Shown one piece after another: positions 1-7,160 of a stretch of 14,764 nt of DNA. Position 1 is the stretch's first letter; every line of letters begins with the position of its first letter. The translations under genes and the position numbers were made by a program. Origin of the DNA: Cymbomonas tetramitiformis (taxonomy: Eukaryota > Chlorophyta > Pyramimonadophyceae > Pyramimonadales > Pyramimonadaceae). The notes below the pieces were generated by a model, which saw nothing but the letters and a program-made list of their open reading frames with translations, ran no database searches and had not been told where the DNA came from. Location of the stretch: positions 5,517-20,280 of the forward strand of contig LGRX02014949.1 in assembly GCA_001247695.2 (NCBI GenBank), in the 5' to 3' direction.

Positions 1-95
1 TGGGTTGGGCACCCTGAATATATATGGTTCCGTGTGAGAATAGCTCCTCTGGCACGCGACCATAAGGGGGTGTGGTGGGTAGGATGTATGTGGTT
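1..95. repeat. Satellite array, left remnant
   Basis: Less than one unit of the same satellite that fills 12925-14764. It shares the blocks GTGTGAG, AGCTCCTCT, CACGCGACC, AGGATGTATGTGGTTG and the GTTTCGGGT end with the right array. It is cut at base 104/105 by the large transposon, so the two arrays were once continuous. Confidence 0.9.
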
Positions 96-104
96 GTTTC
101 GGGT
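96..104. repeat. Target-site duplication, left copy (9 bp)
   Basis: GTTTCGGGT directly precedes the element and recurs at 12916-12924 directly after it. An undisturbed satellite unit contains this stretch once, in the order ...TGGTTGTTTCGGGTTGGTGCGG..., so the second copy was created by insertion. The flanking bases differ (T before the left copy, G before the right), so the duplication is exactly 9 bp. That length is typical of Mutator-like elements. Confidence 0.88.
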
Positions 105-466
105 CACCAAACGCAATTGGGGAGTTTGGGAGTTTCGGGAGTTGGGGAGTTTTACAATGGGAGGCCCTAAAAAAATCGAAAATTTGACCGAATCTAGGGT
201 TTAAGATTTTCCCGAGTGGAATGTAATTTTATTTAATTTTCCGGTTGATTTAGGGTTTAAGAAATATTCCTAATTTTCACGAAAGAAATCATCTTTTTCA
301 GCCTGAATTAAGGAAGGTTTATGGGGGTTTTTGTGTTAAGAAAACATAAATTTTCCATTGAACTTGTATAATATTTCACGCATTTTTAAGCTTCAAATTT
401 TTTTTCGAAACTCGGTAGCAAAATGATACTTTATACGTCTGATTTTTATGAAATATGTTTTAGGGG

Positions 467-480
467 GTTCATCGATGAAC
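467..480. promoter_or_regulatory. 14-bp palindrome GTTCATCGATGAAC, copy 1
   Basis: A perfect palindrome, extended here to GGGGTTCATCGATGAACCCC. Copies: 467, 854, 5938, 5960, 6030, 6099, 6235 (one mismatch), 6304, 6374, 12155 and 12542. Restriction to the ends and the core intron suggests a binding site for an element-encoded protein (inference). Confidence 0.6.
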
Positions 481-853
481 CCCTTTTATTTTTTCTAGTT
501 TTATATGAATTTCAGGCCGTTTTGGGTGTTGGGGAGTTTTACAAGGGGAGGCCCTGAAAAAATCGAAAATTTGACCGAATCTAGGGTTTAAGATTTTCCC
601 GAGTTGAATGTAATTTTATTTAATTTTCCGGTTGTTTTAGGGTTTAAGAAATATTCCTGATTTTAACTAAAAAAATCATCTTTGTCAGCCTGAATTAAGG
701 AAGGTTTATGGGGTTTTTTGTGTTAAGAAAACATAAATTTTCCATTGAACTTGTACAATATTTCACGCATTTTTAAGCCTCAAATTGTTTTTCGAAACTC
801 GGTAGCAAAATGATACTTTTTACGTCTGATTTTTATGAAATATGTTTTAGGGG

Positions 854-867
854 GTTCATCGATGAAC
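854..867. promoter_or_regulatory. 14-bp palindrome GTTCATCGATGAAC, copy 2
   Basis: Same site as at 467, in the second tandem unit of the left TIR, flanked by GGG and CCC. Confidence 0.6.
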
Positions 868-1069
868 CCCTTTTATTTTTTTCTAGTTTTATATGAATTT
901 CAGGCCTTTTTGGGGGTTTTTCTAAAATTTTTGAATTTTCTTCAAAAAACCCCGATTTTTTTGCAATTTCAGGAATATTTTTTGTTCACTTCGTCCCTAT
1001 TTTTTTGGGGGGTTTGCCCCGTTTTTTTATATCTTATTCCAGGCATAAAACAACCTACAACCGCTAGCT

Positions 1070-1193
1070 CACCAACTCGAGTTTACGGCGCGCGCCAGGA
1101 CTTCTCTTAAATAAAGCACAAACGCGGACTAAAAACATTAAACGCGCAAACCCTTAAAAACCTACACCGAACAATTAAAAGTCTCACGACAAC
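1070..1193 (+). promoter_or_regulatory. Conserved promoter-like block before the left terminal gene
   Basis: The string GGACTTCTCTTAAATA (1098-1113) is preserved in inverted orientation at 11932-11917, followed in both by an A-rich leader with ATTAAACRCGCAAAC. It lies 81 bp before the left ATG and 74 bp before the right one, although the coding sequences downstream are almost unrelated. The TTAAATA core could act as a TATA-like element. Mutator TIRs are known to carry inward promoters, which fits. Confidence 0.5.
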
Positions 1194-1664
1194 ATGCCTT
1201 CCGTTTACAAGTTTGTTGACTACTTTGTTGCCGGACCTCATGACCGTGAGATGATTGCAACCCACCACATTCAACACTTGCGCTGCAATGACTGTCAGCT
1301 TGAGCAGTGGCGCCTTTCGACACATTACAACGTGCGCAACATGGAACGTGGAAGAAGAGACCATGGGTTCGCCAGTTGGCGCTTCGTTCGTCGCACCCGG
1401 TCTCTTTTAGTTTTTGAATTGATGGCGCGCGATGGAGAATACCCCGACCGTGCTGGTAACGAGTGGATTACCCCGCGGACCATGATTGTGCCTGCAGACA
1501 TTCCTGGCGGGACTCCAGGCTCTCATTGGACGCTTTTTTATATGCTCGAGTGTCCCCGCCGCTGGACTCAGCCGACCTGTAACTGTTGTAGGCCGTTCGG
1601 TAACTCTGAACGTTTTGAGCAACTCGCTACCGCATGCAGTTGTGAGACGTCCGGTCTCATTTAG
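1194..1664 (+). CDS. Hypothetical protein, left terminal gene (156 aa)
   Basis: I do not recognise this protein. The ATG (context CAACATGCC) is the first after the promoter-like block shared by both TIRs. Cys/His/Trp residues are frequent: C51 and C54 (CNDC) near the middle and, near the C-terminus, CPRRW followed by CNCC, so a zinc-binding fold is possible. Around residues 68-100 (RRTRSLLVFELMARDGEYPD) it faintly resembles the protein encoded at the opposite end (RHLVYWYEIGWHYDEYPP), so the two may be diverged copies of one terminal gene. A partial duplicate of its middle lies just downstream (1650-1712), so the true 3' end may involve a splice or a decayed copy. It reads inward, convergent with the methyltransferase gene. 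MudrB-like accessory genes occupy a similar place in MuDR, but no homology is claimed. Confidence 0.5.
   Translation: MPSVYKFVDYFVAGPHDREMIATHHIQHLRCNDCQLEQWRLSTHYNVRNMERGRRDHGFASWRFVRRTRSLLVFELMARDGEYPDRAGNEWITPRTMIVPADIPGGTPGSHWTLFYMLECPRRWTQPTCNCCRPFGNSERFEQLATACSCETSGLI
1400..1462 (+). repeat. Direct repeat, copy A (partial gene duplication)
   Basis: About 62 bp (CCGGTCTCTTTTAGTTTTTG... to ...GACCGTGCTGGTAAC) recurs at 1651-1712 with about 80-85% identity. In this copy it codes RSLLVFEL..RDGEYPDRAG. Confidence 0.7.
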
Positions 1665-1712
1665 TTTTTAAATTGGTGGAGCGCGATGAAGACTACCCGG
1701 ACCGTGCTGGTG
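1651..1712 (+). repeat. Direct repeat, copy B
   Basis: Matches 1400-1462. In frame 2 it would code RSHLVFKLVERDEDYPDRAG before a TAG, but a TGA lies directly upstream at 1643. It is therefore either a decayed duplicate or an exon reached by splicing from the first copy. Confidence 0.65.
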
Positions 1713-2268
1713 ACCTTTATAGTTTGTAGATAAACTTTACATTCAACCACTAGTCTTTCGTATATTACAAGTTGTCGTTATTGAGAACTGGTATACTTGA
1801 TGTGCTTATTTTCTTGCCGTAGAAAAGTGTGTAAGTGTTTATTCTTGCCGTGTTCATGACGAGTGTGTGGACATCTCGAATCTTGTCATTAAACAAACCT
1901 TTATAACACCCTGATTCAACTTACACCCTAAATGTGCTAAAGGAAATATTTCCGTCATCGTTTATAAATAAACTTTTCGCTCTTAACATCACATGAAATA
2001 TACAGCTTCAAATCAATATTCAAAACAAAGTTACCGGCGCGCATGTTTTGCCTCCAGAGTTTAACACGACTTCACCTTTTCTAGTGCCCTTCGCCCCATC
2101 GCCTACTCGTCTTCGTGCAGTGACCAACTACGTTCTCCATTGGTTTTTCACGTGCTTTCGCGGACCACTACTAACCACAAGTCCGGGTGGCCGGCCCCCC
2201 AGTTAGGTTCAAAAAATACTTCTTTCCCCGCCAAGATCCCTAACTAACTTTCACGAACTTTCGATGTT
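1713..2268. other. Non-coding stretch: 3' region of left gene and inner TIR block
   Basis: No convincing gene. Bases 1713-1975 are AT-rich, with an AATAAA at about 1965 that could end the left terminal transcript. From about 1980 the inner TIR block begins; it contains GGCGCGCATGTTTTGCCTCC and stays nearly identical to 11146-11400. The methyltransferase gene ends at 2269. Confidence 0.55.
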
Positions 2269-4465
2269 CTACTTCACGTTTGTCACTTTCATCTTCTGGT
2301 ACGGCTCACTCAATCCAAGAGACCCCACATGGCGCTTCGCGCAGCAGAACACCGCGTGAGATAAATAGTGCACCGCGCTCATGAAGTTTGCACGCTTCCT
2401 CTCCACGCCGATGAAGGCGCGTCCCATGCGAAGCGCTCCAATCCCAGTGGTTCCTGCGGAACACTTAACATCATTCAATACCCCGGCGTGTCCCTCGCGG
2501 CAAAACCAATGCATCCACAATGACACGCACCACTTCCCATGAACGGGTCCAGCACCACCATGTCGATGTCGGTTGTGTACTGCTCCACCAACAGCTCCAT
2601 GAGCTCCACCTTTTTCTGTCCCACCACCAAGGTCTTGCCATGCTCTTCGCAGGGCTTACCGCCCTTCAAGCATCCCACTACGGCGCAATCGTGCTTGAAG
2701 GTATCCTGCACTTGAACGGCTTGGAAAGGTCGTGCCTGATGTTCTACCTCGGTCTCAACGATGTCCATCCTCTGCTCCTCATCCAATTCCTTCCAGCTTG
2801 GTTCCCAGCTCTCAGCCAGGTGCTTTTCCAAGGCCTTCTCAAAAGCCTTCACCTCTTGGTAACTTAGGGCACGCAAAATGTTGCCAGTCCAACAATTCAG
2901 CGGGTAATAATCAAAGTCAAGGTCCTTACATTGCTGCCCCCTGGTTTGGATGCTGGTCTTGAAGTCCAACTTCGGAGCCTCCAGCTTCCGTGCAAAAGTC
3001 GTGTACTGGTGTCCCACGGACTTTGGCGTGTTCGTGAAAGTCGCGTTGTTGCGGTTCCCCTCCGTCACGATGTACCCCGGCATTGTCTTGTACACCTGTG
3101 ATCCTTCCCCCCTTTTCCCTCCCTTTAAGAAACGTAACAAAAAAACAAAAATAAAAGGGTGCCTTCAAAGCAACAAGTGTTACATCGATCCTACCGGGTG
3201 CTTCAACGCCTTCCAGCCCGCCTCCAAAGCTCGAAGGGCTTCACTGTCGCCTAAGGCACACACAATGGTGTCTCCGTCGTTTTCCCCAGATCGGCGTATT
3301 TATGATCCTCAGACATGCCATCGTTGTTCGCGCACAGCTCGTCCAACTTGACTGCGAACGCATCCCAATCCACCTTCGTGTTGTACCCGGTCTTGCTCTC
3401 ATGGCCCCACGGAACATCCGTGATGACCGCCGCCACACAAAACTTATCTTCCGCCGCGTTGTGCGTGATGACGTCCATGGCCCCGAGAGCTTCGCCGAAG
3501 TACAGCTGCAACAGCGGGATGCCTTGGGAGTTCATGGCAACCGATGTCAACACCAACAACTTCTCAGACTCGGCGTGTCCGTGTTGATGGATTAACTCCA
3601 AGATGTACTCCACCTTCTCATCCTTCACCTTCGTGCCCCGCGTCGCCTTCATGTTCTTCACCGCTATTACCTTCGGCACCTCCACGGACACAATATTGTG
3701 CACATGATGCCGTACACCAGGCTTCAACGCCTCCTCATTCATCTTCAAGAACTGCCCAATCTCAATGCTCTCCTTCACCGGTCCCTTCTGCCGCGTTCCA
3801 TTTCGGAGCGTCCCGCCTGCCATCTTCCATTGTCGCAACCCTTCGTAGTCCGGGTTCCCTCGCGACACCCCAACCCAAGGCTTCATCCATTCCGCGCAGG
3901 GGGCCGGGCCGTCCTCCATGTCCTGCTCATCCTTCTGTTTCTCCTTGTCGCTAAGCCAAGCCGCGTAAGCGGCATCCTCCTCCTCAAAGGCCTGCAACTT
4001 TTGACGTAGCTTCCCCATCTTCGCCCTCTTCTTAGTTAGATCCTGTTTCTGCTGCTTTGATTTTGGGACATGTTCCCCCGCGTCCTCCGCCGCAAACCAA
4101 TCCGCCACTTCCTGTCTCTTCCGCTTCCGATCTTCACGTGTTTCACGAACCTCATCCGACTCCTTTTCAAAGTCAAACTTTGCATCCTCCTCCTCATCGC
4201 CCTCCTCTTCCTCTTCGTTCTCCTCCTCATCCTTCTCCTGACCATCTTCCTCACCATCCGGTTCCTCACCTTCTACCTCCTCATCCCCATCGCCTACCTC
4301 GTCATCATCCCCAGCCGACGCACCTTCCTGCGTCTCTTCCTTTTCCTCTTCAACATCCCCACCCGTCTCACCAGCTGCAACTTCCGCAAGGGTCTCGACG
4401 CCACTCTCCTGAGCCTCCACAGCAGTCTCCTCCCACTCAACCATCTCGTTGTGCTTCTTCAGCAT
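2269..4465 (-). CDS. Beta-class DNA (probably N6-adenine) methyltransferase, spliced
   Basis: Exons on the minus strand are 4465-3195, 3122-2531 and 2453-2269; introns are 3194-3123 (72 nt) and 2530-2454 (77 nt), with matching phases. The N-terminus has a very acidic Glu/Asp-rich tract (residues about 37-105), then a basic coiled region. The catalytic motif IV is DVPW (codons 3418-3407). Motif I is DPFMGSG, split by the last intron and completed by TTGIGALRMGRAFIGVE from the last exon. Motif IV before motif I defines the beta class (CcrM-like order), and Asp at the first position favours adenine N6 over cytosine N4. One frame change of -1 is needed near 3284-3280, at a GGGG-AAAA run, to reach the coding frame ENDGDTIVCALGD before the 3194 splice. 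The gene is probably the C-terminal half of a fusion with the ParB-like gene immediately upstream, whose stop overlaps this ATG. The family is mainly bacterial and phage, so horizontal origin is likely. Confidence 0.82.
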
Positions 4466-6709
4466 GTCCTGCGCACGACTTTCGGCTCGACATCCCGGTT
4501 CAGGCGAGCCAGGTTACTGGTCTTGGAGCAAGTCTCGTTGGCGTCGAAGAAAGTACCATCGTACCTGTAAACAAAAGTTTAACACCCATCACCTTTCCGC
4601 ATAAAAAAATAGTTCACGGCTTTAACCAAACCGTGGTAGATGGACTTACTTTCCGGCGCTCATGTCCTCCAAGAACTTGGACGCCTCTTCAGTTTTTTTC
4701 GCCTTCCCCTTAGAGCTTTGAAGCTCTAGCTGTGAGCGGACTTCTTGACGAAGCAGCACAAACGAACACAAGTCCGTGAAGGCGCGTGTGGTTCCGACGA
4801 AGCCCAAAGTCGCGCATTGCTTCTTCTTCTTCAAGTGGAGCTCGCCATTCTCGTCCTTCACGGCGAACTTGACGTTCTCGTTCACTTTCAGGAAAACCTG
4901 AGACATGTGTTTGTCTTCAGGCGTGATGGTTGCATATAACACAATAAAATAAAGACCGGCTTCGACCGTACCTGATATCTTTGTGTCGGATTAAGACGCT
5001 GGAATTCCTTGTTGTCGAACAAGGAGTTGAAGCCGTAGGGGGAATCCTTCCCCAAAGCTTCGCAGTTCTCGCGAAGCAAGGCCTCCAGCCGCTCGTCGGG
5101 CCCGATCACCTTTTCGTGGATGTGGGCCATCTTCTTGAAGAACATCAACGAGTATAACGAAGGGTCGATGTGAGAGAACAAAACAACCAGCTTCTGTGGT
5201 TTGGCCACGGCCTTGTCAATGGAGGACATCAGCCATTTGAAGGAGGTGTAATCGTCGAAAAAAGTTTTTTTCTTGGACCCCTTCTCGTTCTGCACGATGC
5301 GTGAGAGGGCGAGGCATGTAACCTCCTCCTTCGTGATGTCCTCCGACACCACGATGACGTTGCATTCCAGAAACCTTTTGTCCCGGGCCTCCAGTTTTTT
5401 CCCGCCTACCACGGCGCCATCTTGGAAGGCACGAGTGAAAAACTCGTGCCTACCATGTCCGTCAATGGCGATGTACCTCTTACTGAAAACAAAAACAAAC
5501 ACAGCACGCCATTTAAAACGACAAAGAACACGGTTAAAGGGTTAGAGAAACTATTTATAAAAAATATATAAAGTGTTTACTTCAGCTAAAGCTACCACTG
5601 ACTGTCTAGCATCCACAAAGGACATTGCGTCCTACGTCTTTTTGCGTTGCGCTCAGCGTCTTTTTTATTCTTGAGTCTCCTCTTAGCTAATGCCACGTCT
5701 GAAACATTATACCAGCCAAAGGGAACATGGTTCTTCCTGCAAGAATCTTCCTCATCTTCTGAGGATGTAACATCTACAAGCAACACTCGATCTGACACCG
5801 CATGTTCTTCTTTCGAGCAAGAGTCCTGAAGGGAGTCAGTAGACCTGCAGATGAACAGCAAATAAACAACAAGAAAGTCACCATGCAAAACCAAGAAGAG
5901 TTCAAGCACTAACCTTTTTTTGCTGAATAAGAAAAGCGTTCATCGATGAACGCAAAAGCGTTCATCGATGAACGCTTTTTAAAAAACACTGCTAAAGAAA
6001 CAAGTGTTTTGACCGGTTTAAAGAAAAGTGTTCATCGATGAACGCTTTCTTTATTTTGTTTCTGAAGCTTGAGTATTTTAAACTGTTTTTAAGAAAGCGT
6101 TCATCGATGAACGCTTTTCTTAGTTTTCCTTGTATTTATCCTGAGAAAAAAGCTGAATCACACAGAAATATCGCAGCTTTTGCAACTCCAAAGCGCAAAG
6201 TTTTAGGAAAAATACAAGGAAAACTAAGAAAAGCGCTCATCGATGAACGCTTTCTTAAAAACAGTTTAAAATACTCAAGCTTCAGAAACAAAATGAAGAA
6301 AGCGTTCATCGATGAACACTTTTCTTTAAACCGGTTAAAACACTTGTTTCTTTAGCAGTGTTTTTTAAAAAGCGTTCATCGATGAACGCTTTTTCACACT
6401 TGTCTCCTCTACCTTTTGTCAGCGCAGTTCTTGAAGAAGGTTTAGTGAAACTTACCCGTGGGCCTTAGGATCTCCTTTTTTGGCGCGGCGCCAGATCATG
6501 GTTTGGGAAAGGTCGATGCCGTTTTTCTCAACGGACTTCTCCACGTTGACACCGTTGTGATTGTGTCCTCTTGGGTTGTCAGCGAAAGAGCAGTCAGCGA
6601 GCTTCAGCACTTTCTGCTCAACGAAACGCTGTTCCATCACGTCCGCGTAAACCAACCTTTCCGTGTTGCCATCCCCGGACTTCTTGGTGTTTCCTTTTTT
6701 TGCAGGCAT
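4459..6709 (-). CDS. ParB/Srx-like domain protein, N-terminal part of a ParB-methyltransferase fusion
   Basis: Exons are 6709-6456, 5482-4972, 4897-4650 and 4564-4459; introns are 6455-5483 (973 nt, strong GTAAGT donor), 4971-4898 (74 nt) and 4649-4565 (85 nt). All phases match, giving 372 residues. NPRGHN (45-50) then VEKSVEKNGID and, across the first splice, YIAIDGHGRH (88-97) match the ParB nuclease-like fold (NPR.H...i..Si..fG...i.GHgR). Standalone ParB-type N-termini fused to DNA methylases are common in phage and bacterial proteins. The last exon (YDGTFFDANETC...) ends in TGA at 4461-4459, overlapping the methyltransferase ATG at 4465. A single -1 shift between 4513 and 4462, for instance at AAA (4482-4480), would join the two into one open frame of about 1,053 residues. 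The start ATG has context AAGATGCC and faces the divergent promoter. No helix-turn-helix typical of chromosomal ParB was noticed. Confidence 0.72.
5592..5844 (-). CDS. Possible cassette or alternative last exon within intron 1
   Basis: A reading frame follows a good acceptor (...TTCATCTGCAG at 5850-5845) and runs to a TAG at 5594-5592. Its start phase matches the donor at 6456, so it could be an alternative 3' exon that truncates the ParB protein. A weak GTAGCT donor near its end would make it a phase-compatible cassette exon. It codes an acidic stretch (SSEDEED) and a basic one (KRRLKNKKDAERNAKRRR) that could be a nuclear localisation signal. Codon third positions are more AT-rich than in the neighbouring exons, which suggests a different history. 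It may also be chance. The product is unrecognised. Confidence 0.35.
5936..6397. repeat. Inverted repeat with 189-bp arms carrying seven GTTCATCGATGAAC palindromes
   Basis: Arms 5954-6142 and 6205-6393 are reverse complements with few differences, separated by about 62 bp that contain a further small hairpin (AAAAGCTG...CAGCTTTT, about 6147-6181). The 14-bp palindromes lie at 5938, 5960, 6030, 6099, 6235 (GCTCATCGATGAAC, one mismatch), 6304 and 6374, several extended to GCGTTCATCGATGAACGC. The structure sits inside intron 1 of the ParB/methyltransferase gene. It could be a nested fold-back element, a cis-acting site or a replication-related structure. No clear target duplication is seen at its borders. 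Confidence 0.9.
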
Positions 6710-7160
6710 CTTTGCTTGTTTCTTTTGACTTTAAATCTTTGCGCTTTTTATTTGGCGGCTAGAGTTCTTTACTAGCTCTCAACTGTCTTCAGGTTTTCTT
6801 CGACTTCTCTTTCCGAAACACGTCGACTCCTTTGGTCAGTGTCGTTCTCGACTCGATATTTTTTCGCCTCGATTTTTTTTTTTAAATTTTCAAAGCGTTT
6901 CCTCGAGTCGAATATTTTGAAGGTTTCGCCTCGACTCGACACTCGACTCGATTTTTTCCTTCGCCTCTCTTTCCGAAACAGCTAGACTCGTTTGGTCGGT
7001 GTCGTTCTCGACTCGACTCGAAAATTTCCCAGCCGTCGCCTCGACTCGATTTTATTTCGGCGTCGCCTTTTATTTTGGCGACTAGAGTTTTTTAAGGCCT
7101 CTCCTCGACACTTTCTCTTCGGGAGTGCATTTATTTTACCGACTTCCTAGGGCTAATGCA
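6710..7160. promoter_or_regulatory. Divergent intergenic region with TCGACTCGA motifs and direct repeats
   Basis: This 451-bp region separates the start codons of the two core genes. It has a ~50-bp direct duplication (6805-6855 and 6965-7015, sharing CTCTTTCCGAAACA, TTTGGTC and GTCGTTCTCGACTCGA) and a second repeated pair (CTTTTTATTTGGCGGCTAGAG about 6743-6765 and CTTTTATTTTGGCGACTAGAG about 7068-7088). CTCGACTCGA occurs many times. TTTGGCGG/TTTTGGCG resemble E2F sites, which is only suggestive. It is likely a bidirectional promoter. Confidence 0.6.

Larger units (their letters stand above)
142..912. repeat. Tandem pair of ~385-bp units in left TIR
   Basis: Unit 1 runs 142-528 and unit 2 runs 529 to about 912. 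Both start TTGGGGAGTTTTACAA, continue through a GGCCCT-A-AAAATCGAAAA block, two copies of TAGGGTTTAAG (telo-box AAACCCTA on the other strand), an AT-rich middle and the palindrome GTTCATCGATGAAC (467-480 and 854-867), and end ATGAATTTCAGGCC. No credible coding is seen here. Confidence 0.88.
105..2254 (+). repeat. Left terminal inverted repeat
   Basis: The reverse complement matches 11146-12915 in two blocks. The outer block is about 105-1190 (tips, tandem 385-bp units, promoter-like block). The inner block is about 1980-2254 and nearly identical to 11146-11400. Between them the two ends diverge and carry different small genes (1194-1664 here). The inner edge lies 15 bp from the stop codon of the leftward methyltransferase gene. 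Confidence 0.9.

Noticed and set aside
835..1110. 91-codon Phe-rich frame in the left TIR
   Set aside because: T-rich low-complexity sequence within the TIR, starting in the palindrome region; no coding signs.
3123..3194. Possible separate short gene ending at 3251
   Set aside because: The stop at 3251 results from the -1 frame change; the other frame continues to a good donor at 3194 and joins the next methyltransferase exon in phase.
4057..4713. Proline/histidine-rich plus-strand frame of 218 codons
   Set aside because: It is the antisense of the Glu/Asp-rich tract of the methyltransferase gene (GAG/GAT read backwards as CTC/ATC).
6038..6355. 105-codon plus-strand frame
   Set aside because: It lies wholly in the inverted repeat with 189-bp arms and repeats the translated palindrome; no independent support.
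5936..6397. CRISPR-like array
   Set aside because: The repeats are short palindromes within a larger inverted repeat and the intervening sequences are paired arm to arm, not unique spacers. The context is eukaryotic.
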